Below are positions 53,806-60,871 of a stretch of 64,000 nucleotides of DNA, piece by piece. The notes beneath the pieces are model-generated. The model did no database searches, had not been told where the DNA came from, and saw only the letters and a program-made list of their open reading frames with translations. Location: assembly GCA_036261615.1 (NCBI GenBank), contig DATAKK010000015.1, positions 1-64,000 on the forward strand, in the 5' to 3' direction. The translations under genes were made by a program, and so were the position numbers. Within the stretch, counting starts at the first letter, position 1, and every line of letters starts with the position of its first letter. This stretch comes from JAJYQH01 sp036261615. GTDB taxonomy: Bacteria; Actinomycetota; Actinomycetes; Propionibacteriales; Propionibacteriaceae.

Positions 53806-54468
53806 GTGACCCAGACCTGGCCCCGCGAGCTCACCGGGGACGCCGTGTCGGTCGCGCCCCGGCTGCTGGGCGGGGTGATCGTGCACCGCGGGGTGGCCGT
53901 GCGGGTCACCGAGGTCGAGGCCTACACCGGGGCCGACGACCCCGCGTCCCACGCGTACCGGGGCCCGACCGCGCGGAACGCGGCGATGTTCGCCGGACCC
54001 GGGCACATCTACGTCTACCTGAGCTACGGGATCCACCGGGCGGCCAACATCGTCACCGCGCCGGCGGGCACGGCCGCCGGTGTCCTGCTGCGGGCCGGCG
54101 AGGTGGTCGCGGGGCACGAGGTCGCGCGCGGGCGGCGTCCCGGCGTCGCGGACGCGCGGCTCGCGTCGGGCCCCGGGAACCTGGGCCGGGTGCTCGGCCT
54201 GCGGCTCGAGCTGTCGGGTCGCCGCTTCGACGTGGCTCACCATCCGGTCGACCTGCTCCGGGTGGGCGACGGGGACGATCCCCGGCTGCTGTTCCTGCCG
54301 GCGCCGGTCGCCGCGGAGGCCCTCGGCCAGGGCCCCCGGGTGGGCGTCGGGGCCGCCCACGACCGCCCCTGGCGGTTCTGGATCCCGGGCGATCCCACCG
54401 TCTCGAAGTACCGCCGCGGCGGCGGCGCGGGTCGGCCCCCTGAACCTGGTGGAGCGCATCGCACCTAG
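53806..54468 (+). CDS. DNA-3-methyladenine glycosylase, Mpg/AAG family
   Basis: A 220-residue enzyme of the alkyladenine glycosylase fold, excising 3-methyladenine, hypoxanthine and ethenoadenine. RVTEVEAYTGADDPASHAYRG contains the catalytic Glu; ARNAAMFAGPGHIYVYLSYG and SGPGNLGRVLGL follow. The C-terminus is proline/glycine-rich. TGTGAT sits six bases before GTG 53806. With tag it gives two structurally unrelated enzymes for the same lesion. Confidence 0.92.
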   Translation: MTQTWPRELTGDAVSVAPRLLGGVIVHRGVAVRVTEVEAYTGADDPASHAYRGPTARNAAMFAGPGHIYVYLSYGIHRAANIVTAPAGTAAGVLLRAGEVVAGHEVARGRRPGVADARLASGPGNLGRVLGLRLELSGRRFDVAHHPVDLLRVGDGDDPRLLFLPAPVAAEALGQGPRVGVGAAHDRPWRFWIPGDPTVSKYRRGGGAGRPPEPGGAHRT

Positions 54469-54655
54469 TGATCCGGCTGTTGCCAACGCCGCTGATCGAG
54501 TCGAGACACTTGGCGCACCCGCCTTCCGTGGCGTCACCCACGGGTCTACAGTCGAGACATCCGCCGGGAGGCGGTGCTGAGACCACAGACACGGTGCGGT
54601 GTCGAGCCGCGCCACCGGCTCACTGGGGCCGGACTCTCCTGAATCGAGGTCCACC

Positions 54656-55069
54656 ATGACTGACGTCGTCACGAGCGAGGTTGCCGGGAAGACTGAGGAC
54701 ACCGTCGTCGTCCAACGGCAGGTGTCCCACCCACTGAAGAACGTCTGGAAAGTCCTCATGACCGACGAGGGAGCCGAGGCCCTCCTGGGCCCGGGCGCCC
54801 ATCTCGGTGACAAGGGTCACACCTGGATCGCCGCCGACGGCACCCGGGGCGTCACCCGCAGCTTCCACCCCTTGGAACAGATCCGGTTCTCCTGGCACGC
54901 CGAGGAGGACGCGCCGGCCACCGTCGTCGACCTGCACCTGCGCGCCGTCGATGACGCCACCACCAGCCTCGAGATCGTGCACGACCACCTCTACGACGGC
55001 CTCGACCGCGACCGCCTCGCCGACCACTGGAACCGGGCGCTCGAGCGCATCGACAACGACGCGCTGTAG
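54656..55069 (+). CDS. SRPBCC/AHSA1-domain protein
   Basis: A 137-residue START-like protein: VVVQRQVSHPLKNVWKVLMT, GDKGHTWIAADGTRGVTRSF, IRFSWHAEEDAPATVVDLHL and the C-terminal helix LADHWNRALERI. Members bind hydrophobic ligands or act as Hsp90 co-factors in eukaryotes; bacterial roles are mostly unknown. The 187-base gap before it holds two GTCGAGACA direct repeats (about 54502 and 54551) and a CCGCC/GGCGG stem. Confidence 0.8.
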   Translation: MTDVVTSEVAGKTEDTVVVQRQVSHPLKNVWKVLMTDEGAEALLGPGAHLGDKGHTWIAADGTRGVTRSFHPLEQIRFSWHAEEDAPATVVDLHLRAVDDATTSLEIVHDHLYDGLDRDRLADHWNRALERIDNDAL

Positions 55070-55096
55070 CCCCAAGAAATCCCGCAGATCCGGCTG

Positions 55097-55219
55097 GCGT
55101 TTCCCCCCGACGCGTCGTAGTATTCCTGCTACGACGACAGGTAGTAACCTCCGCCTTTGGGGTGGGAAGCCCACCACAGAAGATGCCAACCCAGCCCGCC
55201 GACTTCGGTCGGCGGGCTG
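55097..55219 (+). ncRNA. Possible structured RNA ending in a UUCG terminator
   Basis: Four stems in series: GCGT/ACGC around TTCCCCCCG (55097-55113), CGTCGTAG/CTACGACG (55113-55136), GGTGGG/CCCACC (55161-55175) and the 12-bp CAGCCCGCCGAC/GTCGGCGGGCTG with a TTCG loop (55192-55219). The six-C loop recalls 6C RNA, but a second such loop was not found. It could equally be the 3' untranslated region of the SRPBCC gene; the last stem is surely a terminator. Confidence 0.4.
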
Positions 55220-55241
55220 AGTGCCAGCTAGCCTGGCTCGC

Positions 55242-55571
55242 ATGCTGAAGTTCACCAAGGCGCTCTTCTTGGTTCTCGCGATCGCCGCCGCAGTCGTCGG
55301 TGTCGTGTTCATCGTCAAGCTGTTCTGGCAGCTCAACCAACTGGTCGGCATGGCGCAGGCCAACCGCAGCGCCGTCGTCACCGCTCCCAAGATCCAGATC
55401 TGGATCTCGTTGGGTGCTGCCGCGCTCACCGGCCTGTTCGTGGGCATCGCCCTCGCGCTGCCGCGCCGCAGCGCACGCAGCATCCGCAACGAGATGACGC
55501 GCAACCGGGTGGCGGTCGACCAGGCCCAGCCCACGACCACAACCACGGTGCACGACACCGGAGAGGAATGA
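55242..55571 (+). CDS. Small two-helix membrane protein
   Basis: A 109-residue protein with helices ALFLVLAIAAAVVGVVFIVKLFW and IWISLGAAALTGLFVGIALAL, separated by about 25 residues, and a hydrophilic C-terminus rich in Thr (QPTTTTTVHDTGEE). Unknown family. TAGCCT lies seven bases before ATG 55242. It ends one base before the EcsC-like start, so the two are surely co-expressed. Confidence 0.75.
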   Translation: MLKFTKALFLVLAIAAAVVGVVFIVKLFWQLNQLVGMAQANRSAVVTAPKIQIWISLGAAALTGLFVGIALALPRRSARSIRNEMTRNRVAVDQAQPTTTTTVHDTGEE

Positions 55572-55572
55572 C

Positions 55573-56280
55573 ATGGGATTGTTCGACCTGCTCAAGCCCG
55601 GAAGCAACGGCGTCGGTGCCACCCGGGCCGCCCTCGACGAGGCGGCAGAGGACGGTGGTGACCAGGGTGCCGTCGCCCAGCTCGTCGAGAAGCTGCTCGC
55701 CATCGGGATCGACGGCAACGGCGCTTACTCGTCGGCCGCGAAGGTCGCCGAGGCGGCGCTCGCCGACGCCGGGGGTGATCGCGACCAGGCAGTGAACAGG
55801 ATCATCCGGCAGCACGTCGTGAGCGGAGGGATCGGCGGGGTCGCCACGTCGATCGGTGGCTTCGTCACGATGCCGGTCGCCCTCCCCGTGAACCTCTTCG
55901 AGTTCTACGTGCAGGCCGCCCGGATGGTGGCCGCGGTCGCCGTCGTGCGCGGGTACGACGTCACCGACGACACGATCCGTACCGCGGTGCTGCTCACCAT
56001 GGTCGGGTCGAACTCCGACGAGGTCCTCGCCAAGGCCGGTGTGACCACCGGCACCGGCCGGCTGGCCAGCCTCGCCGCCGGACGCCTCCCGCGCTCGGCG
56101 ATGATGATCATCAACAAGGCCGTCGGGTTCCGGCTGCTGCGCACGGTGGGTGAGAGCGCGGCGTCCCGGCTCGGGCGGGCGGTGCCGCTGTTCGGTGGCG
56201 CCGTCGGCGGGGCGATCGACGGCTACATGATGCACCGCATCGCGGAGCAGGCCCGCCAGGAGTTCCCCCGGCTGGGCTGA
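55573..56280 (+). CDS. EcsC-family protein
   Basis: A 235-residue protein. Residues 75-115 hold IIRQHVVSGGIGGVATSIGG and FVTMPVALPVNLFEFYVQAARM, the amphipathic region typical of EcsC-like proteins, and VPLFGGAVGGAIDGYMMHRI near the end is a second family signature. B. subtilis EcsC is encoded with an ABC exporter, but here the partner is a two-helix protein. Role unknown, membrane-associated. Confidence 0.78.
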   Translation: MGLFDLLKPGSNGVGATRAALDEAAEDGGDQGAVAQLVEKLLAIGIDGNGAYSSAAKVAEAALADAGGDRDQAVNRIIRQHVVSGGIGGVATSIGGFVTMPVALPVNLFEFYVQAARMVAAVAVVRGYDVTDDTIRTAVLLTMVGSNSDEVLAKAGVTTGTGRLASLAAGRLPRSAMMIINKAVGFRLLRTVGESAASRLGRAVPLFGGAVGGAIDGYMMHRIAEQARQEFPRLG

Positions 56281-56337
56281 GGCCCCGGCAGGCACATACC
56301 CCTGCCGCGCGGGTCGCCGGCGTGCCACGATGCCCGC

Positions 56338-57303
56338 ATGCTGCAGCTGCGCATCTCCACGCCGGAGCGGCTCACGCCGCGGATCGTCAACCTGCTCGCC
56401 GGCGACCCCGCCACGAGCACCCTGTCGATCTTCGAGGGCGCGTCGGTGCTGCCCGAGGGCGACCTCATCATCGCCGAGGTCGCCCGGGTCGGCGCCGACG
56501 AGCTCGTGCACGAGCTCATCGAACTCGGCGTCCACCGCGACGGGTCGATCATGCTGCAGCCGATGCAGGCGTGGGTGTCGCGGCGCGGTTTCGAAGCGGA
56601 ACGGGCGCGCACGGGCGCCGGGGCCGACGCCATCGTCTGGCTCGACGTCACCCAGCGGGCCTACGACGACTCCGAACTCAACTGGGTGTTCCTGTCGTTC
56701 ATGACGATGGCGACCCTCATCGCCGGCATCGGGATGATCCTCGACTCGCAGATCCTCACCGTCGGCGCGATGGTCCTCGGCCCGGAGTTCGGCTGCGTCG
56801 CCGCCCTGGGCGTCGCGCTGCTCCAGCGCCGGTGGCGGCTGTTCGGCTACGCGGCCCGCAGCCTGGTCGTCGGGTTCGCCGTCGCCATGGTGATCACGAC
56901 GCTCATCACCCTGGCCGGACGCGCGCTCGGCTGGGTCACCGTCGGGGAGGCGGTCACCAAGCGGGCCGCGACGTCGTTCATCTACAAACCCGACCGGTGG
57001 TCGTTCATCGTGGCGCTCATCGCCGCCGCCGCCGGCGTCCTGTCGCTCACCTCGGCCAAGACCGGCGGCCTGTCGGGGGTGTTCATCTCGGTGACCACCA
57101 TCCCGGCCGCCGCGAACATCGCCGTCGGCCTCGCCTTCGGCGCGTGGCAGGAGGTCTGGGGGAGCGCCGCCCAGCTCGGCATCAACCTCAGCGCGATGGC
57201 CGTCGGCGGCGCCCTCACCCTCGCCGTGCAGCGGTGGCTGTGGGGCCGGTTCGTGCTGCGCAGCTGGCGGGAGAAGCGGGGACGCTCGGTCAGCTCCCAG
57301 TGA
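56338..57303 (+). CDS. DUF389 membrane protein
   Basis: A 321-residue protein: an N-terminal ferredoxin-like soluble domain (1-80, LRISTPERLTPRIVNLLAGD), then about six helices, including LSFMTMATLIAGIGMILDS, TVGAMVLGPEFGCVAALGVAL and GVFISVTTIPAAANIAVGLAFG, all characteristic of DUF389. Function unknown. CACGAT lies six bases before ATG 56338. The last 14 bases overlap the convergent sirtuin gene. Confidence 0.88.
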   Translation: MLQLRISTPERLTPRIVNLLAGDPATSTLSIFEGASVLPEGDLIIAEVARVGADELVHELIELGVHRDGSIMLQPMQAWVSRRGFEAERARTGAGADAIVWLDVTQRAYDDSELNWVFLSFMTMATLIAGIGMILDSQILTVGAMVLGPEFGCVAALGVALLQRRWRLFGYAARSLVVGFAVAMVITTLITLAGRALGWVTVGEAVTKRAATSFIYKPDRWSFIVALIAAAAGVLSLTSAKTGGLSGVFISVTTIPAAANIAVGLAFGAWQEVWGSAAQLGINLSAMAVGGALTLAVQRWLWGRFVLRSWREKRGRSVSSQ

Positions 57304-58048
57304 CGGCGTCCGCGTCGCCGATGGGAGCGCCCGGGTCCCACGGCGCGAGCGCGTCGCCGATGGGATCGCGGACGAGCAGTGCGGCCCGGCGGTCGAACAG
57401 CGTCGGCGTCGCGTTGATGAGCACGAGCCGGTCGCCGGCGTAGCGCAGGGCGAACCCGGCGGCCGGGTAGACGTTGAGCGAGGTGCCACCGACGATGAGC
57501 GTGTCGGCGTCCTCGATCGCCCGGACCGCTTCGTCGACCACCTCGGCGTCGAGCGCCTCGCCGTAGAGCACGACGTCCGGTCGTACCATCCCCCCGCACC
57601 GCGGGCAGCGGGGGACGCCGGTCGTGGCCAGCACCTCGTCGAGCGGCATCGGCCGGTCGCAGCGCACGCAGTGGTTGCGGTGCACCGACCCGTGCAGCTC
57701 GTGCACGACCCGCGACCCCGCCAGCTGGTGCAGGCCGTCGATGTTCTGGGTGACGACGGCGGTGAGGACCCCGCGCCGCTCGAGGGCGGCGAGGGCCCGG
57801 TGCGCCGCGTTGGGCCGCGCCTGCGGATGGAGGAGGTGGCGGCGGTGGAAGTCCCAGAAGGCCTCCGGCTCGTCCCACAGGCACTCGTCGCTCAGCATGT
57901 ACTCGGGCGGCCTGGGTCCGGACGCGGTGGCGTACAGCCCGGCCGCGGACCGGAAGTCGGGGATGCCGCTCTCGGTGGAGACGCCCGCGCCGCCGAAGAA
58001 GACGATCCGCCGGGCGGAGTCGATGACCGACGCCAGGGTGATGGCCAT
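57290..58048 (-). CDS. cobB: NAD-dependent protein deacylase (sirtuin)
   Basis: A 252-residue Sir2: FFGGAGVSTESGIPDFRS (NAD loop), VTQNIDGLHQLAGS, the catalytic His in HELHGSV, a zinc site C-x2-C ... C-x2-C (CVRCD, CPRCGG), RPDVVLYGE and IVGGTSLNVYPA. Removes acetyl or other acyl groups from lysines, for example on acyl-CoA synthetases. A minus-strand CACCAT six bases before ATG 58048 suggests leaderless expression. Confidence 0.95.
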   Translation of the reverse strand: MAITLASVIDSARRIVFFGGAGVSTESGIPDFRSAAGLYATASGPRPPEYMLSDECLWDEPEAFWDFHRRHLLHPQARPNAAHRALAALERRGVLTAVVTQNIDGLHQLAGSRVVHELHGSVHRNHCVRCDRPMPLDEVLATTGVPRCPRCGGMVRPDVVLYGEALDAEVVDEAVRAIEDADTLIVGGTSLNVYPAAGFALRYAGDRLVLINATPTLFDRRAALLVRDPIGDALAPWDPGAPIGDADAVTGS

Positions 58049-58112
58049 GTCGCCATGGTGGCACGCGCGGCCGCCGGCGTCCGGTGGACGTGCGGAGCCC
58101 GCGGGCCCGGTT

Positions 58113-58203
58113 CCTGCGGCGTACGTTCTCTGCTTTCGCGGACGTTCGCGACGCGAAACAGCGGCGAACGTCAGCCGGAAACGTCGCGAACGTACGCCGC
58201 AGG
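58113..58203. repeat. Nested inverted repeat between divergent genes
   Basis: CCTGCGGCGTACGTTC (58113-58128) is exactly complementary to 58188-58203. Inside, GACGTTCGC (58141-58149) pairs with GCGAACGTC (58164-58172). GGAAACGTCGCGAACGT in the right half resembles the right arm of the 6755-6808 repeat, and GGCGTACG matches the family D arm core. It lies between the cobB and PL4 starts. Confidence 0.8.
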
Positions 58204-58335
58204 GACGGGGGCGGGGGCGCCCGCGACGCCGCCGCCGCGGCTCAGAATGGATCGACCATTTCCCCCCAACCCCTTGTCAGCGTCGGGGCCGGTGTGTTCA
58301 GATGGAGGAAAGCGCATTCCAAGGGTGGAGGAGCC

Positions 58336-60657
58336 ATGCCAGAATTCCGACTTCCAGATGTCAGCCGCCGCACCGTGCTCGCCGGCGGTGCCGGCGCGGT
58401 GGCGGCGGGCCTCGTCCCCGCGTTCGACGCACCGACGGCCGCCGCGGCACCGGCCCGCTCCCGGCGGCTCAGCCTGCTGATCGACAACGCGCCGGCGAAG
58501 GTCGGCACCTACTCGTTCCCCGACGAGGTCACCTCGTTCACGCTGGACAACGGCCTGGTGCGGTTCGTCTTCGGCCGTGACGACGGGCCGTCCGGCACCC
58601 GCCCTCAGGGCTCGGTGTCGGTCAACGTCTGGTCGGTCACGGTCGACGGCACCGAGCTGGCGCCCGACGACCCGTTCGCGAACAAGTCGTTCTACGTCGA
58701 CTCCTGGGGCGGCAAGGCGCGGCTCGTGTGCTCGGAGATCCGGGTGCTGCGACTCGAGGGCGACCTCATCGACGTCGCGATCGTCGACACGATCTCCCCG
58801 AAGCTCCAGCACGAGCACCACCTCATCCTCCGTGAGGGCGTGCGGGGCCTGTACGGCTACAACATCATGACCGCCGTCGTCGACACCCAGATCAACGAGG
58901 TGCGGATGAACACCCGGTGGAACCGCGGCATCTTCGACCACACCTACAACGTCGAGCGCGGCATCGGGCGGCAGCCGACCTACGCCTACCTCAAAACCCA
59001 GACCCGCATCCAGGACGAGACCTGGCAGGTCAACGGCGTCAACGACCCCAACCTGCCCTACCCGACGACCAACGCGGGCGGCCTGAAGCCGGGGGACATC
59101 TACTCGAAGTACGACTGGAGCCTCTACCACCACGAGAACCCGATGTTCGGCCACCTCGGCAACGGCTTCGGCGTCTGGTTCACCTCGCTCGGCGGCGTCA
59201 CCGGGGACACGCTGTGCGCCACCTACGGCGTGGGGCCGCAGCACCAGGACCTGGCGGTGCACCAGGACGTCATCATCCTCAACTACATGGGCGCCAACCA
59301 CTACGGCCTGCCCGCCTACACCATCCCGGCCGGCTACCGGCGGCTGTACGGGCCCTGGCTCACGTTCATCAACACGGGCAGCGACCTCGAGTCGATCGTC
59401 GCGGACGCGAAGCGGGTGGCCGAGGACCAGATCCGCGCCAACCGGTCCGGCGCCGGCTGGGTGGCCGACCGCCTCTACCCGCCCCGGGAGCGCCGGCACA
59501 CCGTCCGCGGCCGGCTGGCCCTCGGCGACGGTCGTCCCTCCGGCGGGTTCTGGGTCGTGCTGAGCACCCAGACCGCCGACGACGTGTACTCGATCCACGA
59601 GCCGACCTACTTCGTGCGCACCGACTCGCAGGGTCGGTTCGAGCTCCCGGGCATCCCGCCCGCCTGGAAGCCCGGAACCACCGACCCCGGTTCCTACACC
59701 CTCTACGTGTTCGCTGCGGAGGGGTCGGTGACCGACCAGTACGTGCGCACCGGGGTGGTGGTCGACTCCGACGTCGACCTCGGCACGATCCACTGGACGC
59801 CGCCGGCCCGCGGCACGTTCCTGTGGCAACTGGGGTCGGCCAGCCGGACGAGCGGGGAGTACGCGCTCGCATCGCTCTCGCCGGTGCGTCCGGAGGTGCG
59901 GGGGTACAAGAAGCCGAGCCGGATCCCGGCGGACCTCACCTTCCGGATCGGACGCGACTGGGAGCCGGTCGACTGGTACTACGCCCAGACCAACCCCGGC
60001 GACTGGACCATCGCGTTCTCGCTCACCAGGCAGTACTCGGGCACGGCGCGGCTCACCGTTTCGACGTCGATGCAGCAGTCCGGCGCGCCCTCGGTTTCGG
60101 TCAACGGCCAGACCGCGGTCGTCAGCGGCGAGATCCCCGACAACAACGACTCGACGATCGCCCGCCAGGCCGACCGCAGCGGGTACCCCCGCCTGGTCGA
60201 GCTGACCTTCCCGGCGTCCGCCCTGACGGTGGGGGAGAACACGGTGACGTTCCACCACGGACCGGCCGCGAACAACGGGAAGGGACCCGGCTGGGACACG
60301 ATCCTGCTCGACGTCGACGAGGGGGGCAGCCCGACCCCCGGTGAGGCGAGGGTCACGGCGTCCCGGACGCTCAGGGGGCCGCAGCAGCGGGTGACCGTCT
60401 CGGTGACGAACACCGGCTCGACCGAGCTGAGGGACCTGCGCCTGGCAGCGGTCGAGTTCACCGACGGGGCCTCGACCCACGACGTCGCCGCCCCCGTCGT
60501 GGGGCGCGACCCGGCGGCCCACCCGGTGCCGCTCGCCGAGAGCCTGGCGGCCGGGGAGACCCGGCAGTTCCAGATCGACGTCGCCTCCCGGCGCTCGGTC
60601 GGCGTCACGGTGGCGGCGGACGGCGGGCGCGTCCCCTCGACGGTGCGGGTGGCCTGA
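58336..60657 (+). CDS. Tat-exported rhamnogalacturonan lyase, PL4
   Basis: Cleaves the rhamnose-galacturonic acid backbone of pectin RG-I outside the cell. 773 residues: twin-arginine signal SRRTVLAGGAGAVAAGL; a beta-sandwich lyase domain (58-400) with FTLDNGLVRFVF and YDWSLYHHENPMFGHLGNGF; a fibronectin-like domain (VRGRLALGDGRPSGGFWVVL ... LPGIPPAWKPGTTDPGSYTL); a CBM-like domain (FRIGRDWEPVDWYYAQTNPG ... GWDTILLDV); and an extra C-terminal NEW3-like domain (VTVSVTNTGSTELRDLRLAA). GGAGGAG precedes ATG 58336. Confidence 0.9.
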   Translation: MPEFRLPDVSRRTVLAGGAGAVAAGLVPAFDAPTAAAAPARSRRLSLLIDNAPAKVGTYSFPDEVTSFTLDNGLVRFVFGRDDGPSGTRPQGSVSVNVWSVTVDGTELAPDDPFANKSFYVDSWGGKARLVCSEIRVLRLEGDLIDVAIVDTISPKLQHEHHLILREGVRGLYGYNIMTAVVDTQINEVRMNTRWNRGIFDHTYNVERGIGRQPTYAYLKTQTRIQDETWQVNGVNDPNLPYPTTNAGGLKPGDIYSKYDWSLYHHENPMFGHLGNGFGVWFTSLGGVTGDTLCATYGVGPQHQDLAVHQDVIILNYMGANHYGLPAYTIPAGYRRLYGPWLTFINTGSDLESIVADAKRVAEDQIRANRSGAGWVADRLYPPRERRHTVRGRLALGDGRPSGGFWVVLSTQTADDVYSIHEPTYFVRTDSQGRFELPGIPPAWKPGTTDPGSYTLYVFAAEGSVTDQYVRTGVVVDSDVDLGTIHWTPPARGTFLWQLGSASRTSGEYALASLSPVRPEVRGYKKPSRIPADLTFRIGRDWEPVDWYYAQTNPGDWTIAFSLTRQYSGTARLTVSTSMQQSGAPSVSVNGQTAVVSGEIPDNNDSTIARQADRSGYPRLVELTFPASALTVGENTVTFHHGPAANNGKGPGWDTILLDVDEGGSPTPGEARVTASRTLRGPQQRVTVSVTNTGSTELRDLRLAAVEFTDGASTHDVAAPVVGRDPAAHPVPLAESLAAGETRQFQIDVASRRSVGVTVAADGGRVPSTVRVA

Positions 60658-60660
60658 GCC

Positions 60661-60735
60661 GGTTCCCGGCGTCCCGCCCGGCGCCGGGAACCTGGAGGGC
60701 GGGACGGCAACGTGACCAGTGCCGTCCCGCCCTCC
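60661..60735. terminator. Tandem terminator hairpins after PL4
   Basis: GGTTCCCGGCG (60661-60671) pairs with CGCCGGGAACC (60682-60692), and GGAGGGCGGGACGGCA (60694-60709) pairs exactly with 60720-60735. Two back-to-back stems between convergent genes probably stop transcription from both sides. Confidence 0.75.
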
Positions 60736-60759
60736 GTCATGTCCGGCGCAGGACGCCCT

Positions 60760-60867
60760 CCCCGGTTTCTGGGGCGGGCGATCTCTGCTCGTGCGGGCGA
60801 TTTCTCCGCCGATCCGGCAGCGATCGCCCGCCCCGGCGTCGAAAACGCCCGCCCCGGGAAACCGGGG
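60760..60867. repeat. Switch-like inverted repeat with two competing partners
   Basis: CCCCGGTTTC and GGGGCGGGCG (60760-60780) can pair with CGCCCGCCCC and GAAACCGGGG (60846-60867). The same GGGGCGGGCGAT (60771-60782) can instead pair perfectly with ATCGCCCGCCCC at 60823-60834. It ends five bases before the GH2 stop on the opposite strand. Confidence 0.7.
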
Positions 60868-60871
60868 GTGC

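Noticed and set aside
55097..55175. 6C RNA
   Set aside because: Only one of the two expected C6 loops is present, so the match was not accepted beyond a low-confidence structured region.
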